A stretch of DNA of 64,000 bases from Syngnathus acus (Eukaryota > Chordata > Actinopteri > Syngnathiformes > Syngnathidae), in assembly GCF_901709675.1 (NCBI RefSeq), contig NC_051089.1, forward strand, positions 3,326,476 through 3,390,475, in the 5' to 3' direction. This document shows positions 1-10,035 of this stretch, in pieces. Every line of letters starts with the position of its first letter. The first letter of the stretch is position 1. Position numbers and translations under genes: made by a program. The notes beneath the pieces are model-generated. The model ran no database searches. It saw nothing but the letters and a program-made list of their open reading frames with translations, and had not been told where the DNA came from.

Positions 1-1829
1 CACATTTTGTTACAAAACAGGACCCCCCCATCCCACCCTGCCCTCCACTGAGCGCTGTTCTGAGTCTTAATTGAGCGTCACTGAAAGAGGAAGTGAGAGA
101 TAAAATAGTCTCGAACCAAAACGTACTGCGCCCCCGGCTCAGCTTTTAATCCTGAACTTAGTCGTGATGAGCACTTCACCTTGCTCTTAATCATCGTCAT
201 TATCACCTTGCAAAAATATGCATATTGAATTCCTCCTTCGGTCCATTTACTCGTACCGGGTTCTTGCCAGGTCCTGTTGAATATTTAACGCCAACGTCTA
301 AAGACAAAAAGGCCGCCATGACTACCAATGCACTTTATTTTATCAGCCCCCTCTTGAAATCTGCAGAGGATTTCACACTACAGCCAACAAAACACGAGTA
401 ACGCGTACTTATCAAGCTCTTCACTGTGTCCACCTACATGCAAAATCTTGGTCCAGTCTGTGTAGGTGGAGTCTAGTCAGTCGGCTGAGCTAATATAGGT
501 GGCATTAGTCAAGATACAGGTGGCATATCGTCAGAATATTCAGTATGAACTATAAAAATACTCATTTTATGATCCAACTTCATTCCAAAACAGAATTTGT
601 TTTCCTCAAAATCGTGCACACAGCGACGCAGGACAACAACTTTAAAAAAAAAAGCTTTTCCCACAAAACTCTAATTTGAACTCAGGCACGTCATGTTCCC
701 GCTAAGCATCCTTGAGAGTTTCCCACTGCTTAATTGGTTTTGACTTAGTGTTTTAGACAGTCTGGCACTCGTGAAACCTCCTTGGGCTTTCGATTGTTTG
801 TTTGTGACGAGGAGCCATTGTCAAAGTCATTTGAGGCTTCTGAATTGACTGGTGCTAAAAAATTAATGTGCCACTTAACAGCGTTTTTGTGTTTGCTCCG
901 TATTTAAAGCGTACCACAAACCCACACACACGTACACACACACGCACAGGTGCAAGTCCCACAAGGTGGCCAATGTTTAATTGATGCGACCATATGACAA
1001 CGCTGCGGAGAAGCAACACAAAATGTGAATGACTCCGAAAGGTGAAGGCGCAGGTTGAAACGCGCTAAGATGGGGAAGAAAATGGACGCCAATTGTGATG
1101 ATGTACAACGCGGGCCAAGTGGAACCGCTATGTGCCAGCCGGGCCGACCGCCCGCCCCCGCAGGTGAAGCCCAGAAACGAGCTGTGAACAAGCTGCTTTG
1201 GCCGGCCTGACACCTCCAGGCGGGCCAAGGAACAGGTGGCCCGATCGGCGGGATTAGCCCGAGGTTCTGCCTGGAAAATAATGGCCGCCCTGGAACGCAG
1301 GCAAACAATGACGAGTACATTTTCCCCAATATGTCAGATGAAAATACCTTTGCAAAAAAAAAAAAATGAAAATGTCACTTTTGGGAATGCTACCAAAACC
1401 ACTTTTTGTTGAATGTGCTGTCTTCCTAGCATGTAGCGTCTAAGCTAGCTATTAAACTAAGAAAGAAAACGGTACATAATTATAAACAACTTATTTGTAA
1501 CTTTTCAACTTTTCAATATCTGACGATAAATCCTTGACTTCATTTTTTGAGAACATAAATCGGCATTTCTGGAAGCGTAAACAATCTTTCGCTACGCTTC
1601 GGGGTTAGCCTCGTGTTCACGTCCTGTTTTCTGAAGGACGCTGTGGAGGGGTTTAATCATCGCCAAGAAGCATTTAAGCACTTCCCATATCTTAGCTTCC
1701 CCATGACAACCAGAAATTCTCCCCGAGTCCGCCGGGAGACGACGGGAGGGAGAGCATTGAAACGTCCGAATTAATGTTCCCGCACGATAAGCGAGCTTAA
1801 TATAAACGACGACAAAAGCCGCCACTCAC
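1..1829 (-). other. cdh8: cdh8 intron downstream of the first coding exon (partial)
   Basis: Non-coding by position: it follows the GTGAGT donor. It contains a CA-rich run (917-950), a GC-rich stretch (about 1080-1310) with two overlapping open frames that match nothing I know, an inverted repeat at 429-470, and an A run near 1352. I see no further cadherin exon here; the next EC1 exon (expected to start Leu-His-Thr/Ser-Asp) is not in this window. Confidence 0.75.
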
Positions 1830-2057
1830 CCTGCCAACCAGGATTGGGTCGGGTCCAGAAAATTCTTCCAGCACAAACATTTGGTTCCAAACCCATCCTC
1901 TCTTGGCTCGGTTCAGCAGTCGCTGTCCTTCGCCGGGGCCGGCCGCAGTCTCGCCGCCTCCGACGGGGATCGTTGACACGCAGGGAAGCAAAGTAATCCA
2001 CACCAGCAGCAAGGACATCCACACATCTGTCGGCATCTCCTCAAATCTCCTCCGCAT
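1830..2057 (-). CDS. cdh8: Cadherin-8, first coding exon (partial)
   Basis: Type II classical cadherin, a calcium-dependent single-pass adhesion protein of neuronal membranes. The exon encodes 76 residues. Residues 14-28 (MSLLLVWITLLPCVS) are a hydrophobic signal peptide, residues 29-53 a short propeptide ending in the furin site RAKR, and the mature chain starts GWVWNQMFVLEEF, carrying the two tryptophans (W55, W57) that type II cadherins swap between EC1 domains. From memory of the family, LLNRAKRGWVWNQ and FVLEEFSGPDPILVGR resemble cadherin-8 more closely than cadherin-11, -22 or -24. The start at 2057 is preferred because residues 1-13 then align without gaps to the mammalian CDH8 N-terminus (R4, E7, D11 and W13 shared); M8 at 2036 is the alternative. 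The exon ends in phase 0 after GGC AGG, followed by donor GTGAGT (1829-1824). The remaining exons lie beyond position 1. The propeptide looks shorter than in mammals. Confidence 0.9.
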
Positions 2058-2246
2058 CCTCGATAGCGTTGGTGTGGGAGGGTTTGGCGTTTGTTTGTTT
2101 GATAGTAGAAACTCTCGTCAAGCGGACGGACGGCTCCTCGGATCAGGTCGACAAAAGGTTCTTGGCGCTAAAGGTCACTCGGCTGGGCCTTCCATAGTGG
2201 CGAGCGGCCGCTGCGGCGTCCGTTCACGTTAGTCCGAGTGGGAGAC
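2058..2246 (-). other. cdh8: Putative 5' UTR part of the cdh8 first coding exon
   Basis: Reading the minus strand, a pyrimidine-rich run (TTTTCCCTCCTTGGTTCAG) ends in AG at 2248-2247, a good 3' splice site, and is followed by GC-rich, CpG-containing sequence up to the ATG. This gives a 189-base untranslated leader in the same exon as the start codon. A weaker AG directly before the ATG (2060-2059) is possible, but its pyrimidine tract is poor. RNA evidence would settle the boundary. Confidence 0.6.
2175..2195 (-). promoter_or_regulatory. Upstream ORF in the cdh8 leader
   Basis: A minus-strand ATG at 2195 has A at -3 and G at +4, a strong initiation context. It opens a six-codon frame (MEGPAE) closed by TGA at 2177-2175, 117 bases before the cadherin ATG. 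No other ATG lies between it and the main start. If the leader is transcribed as proposed, this uORF would be met first by scanning ribosomes and could lower cadherin translation. That function is inference. Confidence 0.55.
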
Positions 2247-2433
2247 CTGAACCAAGGAGGGAAAATCAAACAACTATAAACTCAAAATATGGCAATCAAT
2301 TTTACAACAATGTGACATTCAATTGCACACATGCAGGGAGGATCTCTCCATTCATCAGTCGCCATTTTTACAATTTGGGACTCAAATGTGGCCTCCAAGT
2401 CATTTATGAAAGACTTTCCAAACATTTTTAAGT

Positions 2434-2842
2434 GTGTGCTCAGTATTTGGCAAGTTGGCTAGTGACACATCTTCTGTTAAATACCATAAAATGAGCCTAA
2501 GTGAAAATCAACAAAGTCTATTACGTTCATTATTCATGAGCTCCACCGCTATGCATAGCAGTGTTGCTAAAGGCATGCTCACTATTTGGCAAGCACCAAG
2601 TCCCTTTATCTTTTCTCAGCAATCGGTATAATAGAGTTCGGTTTGATGTCATTACAGTGCTTTTATAAAGAACATTTTGAGAGTGGGCTCACTATTTGAC
2701 GACTGCCTTACGCGAGGCTTTTTCTGTTAAGGGAGCCTAAGTGAGAGTCTAAAACAACTACAACATGATTTATTCATGAGCTACACCGCTACATGTAGCA
2801 GGCAAAAGCACTGCAGCTGAAGGCAAGCTCACTATTTGATGG
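2434..2842. repeat. Two-copy imperfect tandem duplication, period about 250 bp
   Basis: The motif GCTCACTATTTG (or GCTCAGTATTTG) recurs at 2438, 2577, 2687 and 2827. Segments 2434-2590 and 2683-2842 align throughout, sharing TTCTGTTAA, GAGCCTAAGTGA, TATTCATGAGCT and CACCGCTA. The copies are clearly diverged, so the duplication is old. Confidence 0.8.
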
Positions 2843-3359
2843 CAAAACCGCTCGGATCAAATAAGCTCTGGCAAGTTGATTGAGTTTTTTTTTTTTTTTG
2901 GACAGCGTTAAACTAATTAACGAGCAATTTACAAAGCCTTCGCGAGGTGCTGCTCGACTTGTAAAGAGGCGGCTGTAATACGCCGGCGACCGGAATATGC
3001 TTTTTATACAGCGTCTTCTATACTAATGCATCTTTTTACACGGGCAGCACTCTGATCTCTTAATAACACCGTGGATTTAATCAGCAGCTTCTCTCAAATG
3101 TCACTTTCATTATTCGGCTCCTCCAACTTGGCGCGCGGGAAAAAAAAAAAAAGGATGAAGCACGGGGGCCACTATTAAAGCTGTGCTAAGTCTCATAGCA
3201 CAAGTACATACGAACAATCACGCACGCATCTCATGTCATCGCTTTGGGGAGTAATACGGCTCTCTGCGGCAAGGCACTTCCAAAGACAATAAGTGGCAGC
3301 CGAGCCGAGCCAACTGCAATATCGTAAAGTGCGGAGTGATCCGTGCTGCCACAGCCGCG

Positions 3360-4960
3360 AGACGGATGGGACGGTGGATAGAGAGGGGTTAGGGATGACG
3401 CCGCTTCTGGCTAAGTAAGAGTGGCTGGTGGAAATGGAGGTGCGGGATACGAAGACAATAGTCTCGGGTCGGTGGTAGAATATGCAGGATGATTGGAAAT
3501 TATACAAGTGCTGGGTAAGGCAAGCTGGGGCTGGATGCGAGGAACTAATTCCGGTGCTGGAGGCAGAATACGGGATGCAAAAGATGGCTTGGAGTGGTTT
3601 AAAGTTTTTTTTTGCGAAGAGATAGAATAGATGCTGGACGTGAGTACAATGATGCAGGATACTATGAAAATAAAATACACTGGATGGAAAATATGAAGTC
3701 CAAAAGAAGTTGGTGCTGAATACTGAATATACGTACGGGACTATGTGTCCTGGTAAAATATACGGGTTGTGTTTTATTTATTTATATTGGGAGTGGTGAA
3801 GGTTTTTTTTTCTTAGGGGGCGCTGTGATTTGGGGAATAGGCACATGATTTATGACTGGGGAAGGACACCGGGATTGGATGTGAAAACAAGGAATAGATG
3901 CTAAATGCAAAGGAGTCATTGGGGATGCAGGGGAAGTGAGAATATGCTAATACGGATGCAGGGATACTGGTGACGGTTTTAGTCAGACTAGAATGAACAG
4001 AACACAAACGAGTCACCAGGATACTTCGGACAGAAAGACGGGGGATGCTGGGAGTTGTCAAGGGATACAGAAGGACTTTTGAAACGGGCACGAGTTGATG
4101 GAAAAAGGGGAACGAGACGACATGTCAGATGCTGAGGATGTGTGACAACAGGGGGAGCGATGTGCGTGTGCGCTGCAGACGGAACACAGTGGGACGGACT
4201 CGAGGAACATATTTGGGAGCTGGGATGGGGATTTGAGAAATGGCAATATATTTCACCTGGAAGAGATGTGGATACTATGGACAGTGCATAGTGGGAATAG
4301 TTTAAGGACAGGGGGAAGAAATTGGAATGAGTTGGAATAGCGGGAAATGTGCGGGATAGGGAATGTCAGATGGGTGGGAATTGCAAAGGATTGATAAAAG
4401 GCACTGGGAGTGGCGATTGAATTGGGAGGAATTTGGGAAACGGAAAGTCACTTGGAATAGAGTAAAATATAAGTACTGATGGTTGTTGAGTACTAAAGAC
4501 AGATGGAAATAAATTGGTAGTCATGAGGAACACCTCCTGCAATGGGATAGATTTTGAAAACGGGCATAATTTTCCTGGAAAAAGATCAAATATTACAGAT
4601 ACCTGTGGAAAATGCTGGAGAGAGATGCGCGGGTTGGATGTGGGACGCCGGGGATGGATTTGGGGAAGGAGCAGAAAGTATTTCAACCATGAAAGGTTTA
4701 ATGGACACTATACTGGATATCATATATTGGAAAACTAATGAAAAATACTAGAGCGCAATGCAGTACATTCTGAATGGAAGGCACTACGGACTCTAGGAAC
4801 AAATTCTGGATAATGGGAAAGGGCACAGGTTGCTCGAAATGAGGAGGTGAAGGGGTGGAGGTAGCGATTCATAACGGATGGTTGATATTGGGAATGGATG
4901 AAAAATCATCGAAAGATTCAAGAGACTGGGGATGGAATTCAAAAATGAAATCACCTGCGA
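3360..4960. repeat. C-poor, purine-rich degenerate repeat tract
   Basis: About 1.6 kb in which the plus strand is dominated by G, A and T with short recurring words (GGAATA, GGGATG, GGATACT, TGGGAA). In lines I counted there were only about 3-7 C per 60 bases. No fixed period is obvious, so it resembles a decayed minisatellite. Because TAA, TAG and TGA become rare on the complementary strand, many open frames appear there; none resembles a protein family and I treat them as composition artefacts. Confidence 0.6.
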
Positions 4961-5189
4961 GATACTGTCATTGCAAAACGTGAAGGAATACTATCCGAAG
5001 TGTCTATTTCAAACATATCCTAGTGAGCGCTTCGCTTTCAGCACCACGGAGACCGGACAGCTCCCCCGCCGAGCCAATGTGCCCGACGCACTGAAGCCTG
5101 TTTGTATTCTTTCTCATTTTATCTCTCAGCGCTCACAAATCTGTCAAGACATCGTTTCAATCTAAAGTTGTGAATGTGAGTCCACGCAA

Positions 5190-5800
5190 GTAAAAAAAAA
5201 AAAACACTGCCTGACATGAAGTTTGAGTGTTGGAGCTCGTCTGCTCGAGCAGCAGGTGCACTCGGCGCGCGCGCGCGGGCGAGCAGGAGCTCATGAAAGT
5301 TGCGGCTATCTAAATCACAACGACGGCTTGACTTACTAGTGACACTTGCATTCTTCTTCTCTGCTGCGTCATTTTTCAAGCCCCCTTCCTCAGATAAAAG
5401 CAACTCCAGCGTGCACGAGACGGCGGGGAAATGAACAGTTTGCCGCTGGTCCCCGCCAGACCTCCCCTCCCCAAAAAAGGAAGAAATCCTTTGCGCGGCT
5501 CGTCAAGCTACCAGTCGGGAGCTCCGACAGGCTCACTGGCCGGATGGAGGAGTGAAGAAGAGGAGTGAGGAAGAGGAGATTGAAGAGAGAGAGAGTGAGA
5601 GCTAGAGAGCGACACCCCCCCTTGCTCGCAACCAACCTTCCTTCCCCAGCGCTGCTCATTGGGTCAACAGGCGCGCAAATGAACGCGCAGAGGTGGCGGT
5701 GTTCAAAATGAGCGCCTTTAAGTCATCAAAAGGTATCAGTCCACTTTAATGCTTGCCCTTATTTATCGTGGACAAGCTCGGTTTTTATAAAAGGGGACGG
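5190..5800 (-). promoter_or_regulatory. Candidate cdh8 promoter and first exon (GC-rich block)
   Basis: This is the nearest CpG-rich sequence upstream of the cadherin exon, including an alternating CG run near 5263-5276 and GC-rich sequence through 5660. On the minus strand it offers TATAAAAA at 5789-5782 and a possible 5' splice site GTAAGT at 5336-5331 (exon side CTA). A transcript starting about 30 bases below the TATA would give a first exon of roughly 420 bases. A TATAAAAGG reading also exists on the plus strand at 5786-5794, so direction is ambiguous. No transcript evidence is available. Confidence 0.33.
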
Positions 5801-6639
5801 GTAATTAGTGGCTGCCAGCCTGTCATGTGCTACACATACACACGCTCATAAACACGCACACTTAATCACTCATTTGGTGAGAGCTCAAAAAATGAATGAT
5901 GTATGAAATGCAATTAAATGCATATTTCTTCAGAGCTTTTATACCAATGTTAGTATTAAAGTACATAAAATGCGACTGATTTAATGAAGCACTTCACAAG
6001 AGTCAAAGCATCCCTTAGCTTTGAAAATGAGTACTATATAATGAATGTTTCATTTGTAGGAGATATGCTGTTGAATGAAATTTTGTGGATTGTGCTGTAG
6101 CTCAAAGACATATTGGAGAATTATTATTATTATTATAATTATTATTATTATTATGTTCTTGTTCTCTATTTTTGATGCTATTTAAATTTAGAGTGTATTA
6201 TTTTAAGAAATTGTTTCAGTGGTCTCATTGAATTCCCTCACAGAAAGGTCACGCTCATCATGGCTGTAAATGAGCGCATGTACTTGCATGCGCGTTTGTG
6301 ACAGAGAGAGAGGGGGATTGTTGGCGCCCTCTAGCGTTCACTGGCGACGAGGCAGCCGTGTGGGAGGGGCGGCGGTATTGTGATGTTTAGAGGTGGTTAA
6401 CATGGGAGGGGGGGGGCGGTCTTTATTCGTGGAGTTCTATTGGCCTGACACACGTGGCTTCTTTCAACTCACAAATTGTGGAAATAAAAGGCCTGCCTGC
6501 GTCATAACTCAATATTATTCCTGGCCATGATGAGGCCACATCAGCAGCTGCAGTCCAGCATGGGAATTTTTGTGCAGTGACAGAAATCCTCTTGATTATA
6601 GAGGGATGGCGCCATTTCAGATGTATATATTTAAGCCAA
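5801..6639. other. Non-coding stretch with an ATT microsatellite
   Basis: Intergenic or upstream sequence. It contains an ATT/TTA microsatellite (6119-6154), a GA run (6302-6312), a CTCF-like word on the minus strand (6321-6340) and a G run near 6408-6417. No coding signal is seen. Confidence 0.6.
6119..6154. repeat. (ATT)n microsatellite
   Basis: About twelve tandem TTA/ATT units with one interruption (TATAATTAT). Confidence 0.95.
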
Positions 6640-6722
6640 ACAGCAAAATCCACCTGTTTTTATCCATCTCAGGTGGTGGCCATTTTGTTATCCACTGAAA
6701 ATGACATCACAGTTGCTCAAGG
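6640..6722 (-). repeat. Unclassified dispersed repeat, copy A
   Basis: The minus strand reads CTGTGATGTCATTTTCAGT, then CAAAATGGCC and GAGATGGATAAAAACAGGTG. The same order of words recurs at 18898-18986, 58121-58226 and, truncated, 60268-60345. No open frame spans all copies, and the family is unknown to me. Confidence 0.75.
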
Positions 6723-8499
6723 CTCAGGTAAGGACCAAACTCAGAAAATAGGTGAGCCCAAACCTTTGAGGCTAAGCTACGTAGCCTATACCTAGGTAGC
6801 TAGATGTTAAAATAGCTGATAGGCTTAATCATTGTGATGTCACTTAAGGGTGTAAATTACTTTTATTTTAAAAATACGCTCTTCTACTTTATAAGCAAGT
6901 CTTTTTAAAATGATAAATATCACTGCCCCGTCACTTTGCCTATGCATCATTCTCAAAAGGTGACATTCTTAATGCTTTTTTAAACATCATATTAATTTAG
7001 AAGATGGTTAAAAAGACCTCTATTGACGTTATCAGAGAGTAACTCATCATTTCAAATCACCTTTCTCAGCAAGCAGATGTGGGGCAAATGAGAAGGTCAG
7101 CGCATTAAACGAGAGAGTAATTTCGCCGCTCTGGTCTGACCCACCAGCACATAGCCAGATAATCAGACAGTTTTAAAGTTTGCGGCAAAGAGTCGGAGCA
7201 AAAAGGCAATTTATGATCAAACAAAATGAAACATGGAGGTTTGTGTGTTTGGATTAACCCATTGGGGGAGAAGATAACGAGTTTTGCCCCAATTCCATGT
7301 TTGGACGTAATTGTTATTTTGCACACAAAAAAAAAAAATCTCCCAGGGAACAAGTGTCACATGTCGCCGTGGCGATGTTTCCGAATGGTGTTCCTCTGAT
7401 GAGAGTCCCACAGGATTGCTGGTCGCCTCCAAAGATTTGGCGAGGGGAGGAGCAGGCGGGGTTGCGCCACTTCAAACAGAGCACACACACACGCGTGCTA
7501 GTTATTAATTAGAAAGCGGGAATCCCTGCGAGATTTGGTCTTGGTGTGAGAAAAGAAAGAATGCGGCAGTCCCGCGGCTGCCGAAGCTGCGAGCCATTTC
7601 AAGTTCGTCTTCAAATGCGGCCCCCCCCTCACCAAGTATCCACATGAGATGTTTAGAAGGCTTCATCCCAAAACATCTTCACGGATGTTTACAATGACAT
7701 ACTTTTATTGAACAAAGAATAACATGGAAGAAGTTGCCGATTATTTGTAATCGAGAAACAATCGTGTTAGTTTTCCAATTATGGTGAATTTGTCTTTATG
7801 TAATACAAATGATAAGATATCGACCTTTGGATATAAATGTTCATCTGCTTTGTTTTGAAGATGGAATTCCATCCGAGGTCACTCAGAGAAAAGACGGTCG
7901 CTCATTTGTGCCTCATCGTCTCACATCTTATTACAAACGTCCCTTTAATGAAGCCAGGATGAAATTACTGTTACCGAGTTGGTACTGTCCCGCATAATTG
8001 TCAAGTCAGTGGTGAGCTGTGTGGATTTGAATAAATAAACCCAATGTAATTAATGGGCGCCAACGATCCGACCGGGCGATAATTAAATCGGCTGTTGTTT
8101 TCCAATTTGCATGATTAAGGCGCTAGTTAACGTTTGTGTTGTTGCGCTCGCCCAAATGTCAACATATCACAATTCTCACCAATGCTCTTAATTATATTTA
8201 CAATCCCCTGAATTGATTAGTCGTAAAGGGAAATTTGGTAGAACCGGGCTGCTACGGGTGATGACATCTTAATGAGTTGGTGAAGCAGCATTTGGTCATA
8301 TGTTAACAAAAAGGTTGTGATGATGTGGAGTTGCAAATTGTTTTTTTTTTTGCATCCATTAATGTTTTTTCTCCTCTTTCATGGAATTATACTGGAAAAG
8401 AAATTCAGTATGTCTTACAAACTCACTTCCACATATATTTGAATGTATAACTTATAATTTAAGCTTATTTCCGCTCAACTCACATATTTTGTATTGTCC
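6723..8499. other. Non-coding stretch, no gene seen
   Basis: Mixed-composition unique sequence with short A, C and T runs (7326-7338, 7621-7627, 8341-8351) and a CA run near 7483. A TAAT- and POU-motif-rich segment at 8040-8140 is listed separately. Short open frames have no recognisable content. Confidence 0.6.
8040..8140. promoter_or_regulatory. Candidate cis-regulatory element (homeodomain/POU-rich)
   Basis: Within 100 bases there are GTAATTAATGG, ATAATTAAAT, the octamer half ATTTGCAT followed by GATTAA, and GTTAAC. Such clustering is typical of conserved developmental enhancers near cadherin genes, but conservation cannot be assessed here. Confidence 0.25.
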
Positions 8500-8695
8500 T
8501 AGGCTTCTTGCTTGTGGAGGAGTAGTTTGCAATGACCACCAGCCTGCTTGACAGCCAATAGTAGCATGATGGAAGATTCCAGAGGAGGGCCGACGGGCAG
8601 GCAAGGCTGCGAAAATGAACGTCAATATGCTGCCGAGGAAGGTCTGGGTCACTATTGGCAGTGGTTGAAGTTAACAACCGCTATTGGCTAACTGC
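8500..8695 (+). repeat. Dispersed repeat fragment related to 19225-19375
   Basis: It shares the ordered words GAGGAGTAG, GGCAGGC(A/G)AGGCT, AGGTC(T/A)GG and TCACTA(T/C)TGGCA(G/A)TGGT with 19225-19375. At 19.2 kb this segment lies just downstream of a copy of the GTGATGTCATTTTC repeat, so it may be the other end of the same element. Confidence 0.5.
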
Positions 8696-9510
8696 TTCAT
8701 ATAAAGTGCACAGGAATTGTCCTATTTTAAAAAAAAAATATATATATATAGTAATATTTTGTTGAATGTGATATAAAACAATTTTAAATTATTTGCATGA
8801 TGCGCAGTTACAAGCCAGGGTGAGAGAAAGTTTTTACATTTGGAGCCTTCCTCTTTATGGCACGACTTCTCTTCCCTCCACCCTCTTCATCCTTTGTTCC
8901 AATTTTAATTTTTTTTTTATGCTGCATTTTACGACCCGGGAGAGGTCAGGAGTGATTTGCATATTTTGACATTTAAAACATTTGCTCGCCGATGGCGTTT
9001 AAAAAGGCAGAGGCACTTAGAAAGCGGAGAATAGGAAGATGGCTAAAGCTCGGCAATGCCGACTGAAGTCTTTGGATAAAAGACAGCTTGGTCACAAAAT
9101 GTTGTCATTGCGCTCTTGGACCTTGTGAACTTCATTACAAGGGAATGATGTCATCCACACAGCGACCCTCGCCAAACACATCCAAGGCCGCCGGAGAAAC
9201 CACAGTTGCCGTGCCGCCACCTGGGAAATCTTCACCGAGTATTGCTGCTTATTGTTCCGCCGCCTTTTAAATGGCCAGCGGACGCTTTAGTGCACAGTTC
9301 GGTCCATATTGTAGCCGTCGCAGGAGGTGATAACTGAACTTGAAATTGCAATTCTCTCAGAAAGTCACCAGTAAAAGAAATGAAGGCTGCATACAGAAAT
9401 GAATTCTTCGTCACCGATGTGACATCATCAGTCAATGCCAAACAGTCCGTTTGGAAACGATTGAAAAATTGTAAATTAGTTGCCCTACATGCCCTGAACT
9501 GTATCAATAA

Positions 9511-9516
<6 letters not shown>
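8696..9516. other. Non-coding stretch, no gene seen
   Basis: Contains a short TA run (8741-8750), T runs near 8910 and an ATTTGCAT octamer at about 8956. No coding or structural signal is seen. Confidence 0.55.

Positions 9517-9576
<60 letters not shown>
9517..9576. repeat. (GT)30 microsatellite
   Basis: Sixty bases of uninterrupted GT, a likely polymorphic locus. Confidence 0.98.
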
Positions 9577-9578
<2 letters not shown>

Positions 9579-9670
9579 ATTTTAGCGATTATAAACATGA
9601 TGACACAAAACTTACTCAGTTTGAAAAAAAAGTAAAAGTGAAAATAAAAACAAATATCCCAAAAATTACC

Positions 9671-10035
9671 TAAAGTATATAAAAATAATGTTTTATATAT
9701 TTGTTATTGTATATAGTTACATTTATGTTCCTATTTATTATTTGTTTTTATTTGAACTTTTATTTTGTATGGTATTTTTCTTGATTTTATTCTGTACATT
9801 AAAAGAACTATTTTTTAAATTAACTTTAAATTAATCCCAAAACATAATTGAAACAAATAAATTAAAGTATGTAAAATATTTTTTATATATCTATATTTAT
9901 TTCCACATTTATTTTCCTATTTAATATTTGTTTCTACTTTTATTTTGTACGATGTATTTTTTGTTGATTTTATTCTGTACATTTAAAAAAAAAATCTATT
10001 TTTTAAATTCATTTTTATTTTAACTTTTATAGTTC
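9671..10035. repeat. Two-copy AT-rich tandem duplication, period about 192 bp
   Basis: TAAAGTATATAAAA at 9671 and TAAAGTATGTAAAA at 9863 open two copies that both run through TATTTGTTT, CTTTTATTTTGTA and GATTTTATTCTGTACATT to TATTTTTTAAATT. The copies differ by small indels. Confidence 0.85.

Larger units (their letters stand above)
2247..5336 (-). other. cdh8: Putative first intron of cdh8
   Basis: This stretch lies between the acceptor at 2248-2247 and a GTAAGT donor on the minus strand at 5336-5331. It holds a roughly 250-bp imperfect duplication (2434-2842) and a long C-poor degenerate-repeat tract (about 3360-4960), both listed separately. The remaining parts (2843-3359 and 4961-5190) show only T and A runs. 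The intron assignment depends on the first exon being at about 5.3-5.7 kb, which is unproven. Confidence 0.4.

Noticed and set aside
1797-1829. Extension of the cadherin frame past residue 76 (VSGGFCRRLY)
   Set aside because: This is read-through into the intron: GTGAGT marks the splice donor, and cadherins continue Leu-His-Thr/Ser-Asp here.
3193-4686. A chain of minus-strand open frames of 60-106 codons
   Set aside because: The strand is C/T-rich so stops are rare; neighbouring frames show no domain, conserved order or splice structure.
5786-5794. Plus-strand TATAAAAGG as promoter of a gene transcribed to the right
   Set aside because: No exon follows on the plus strand; the same bases read as a TATA word on the minus strand, where a cadherin exon does follow.
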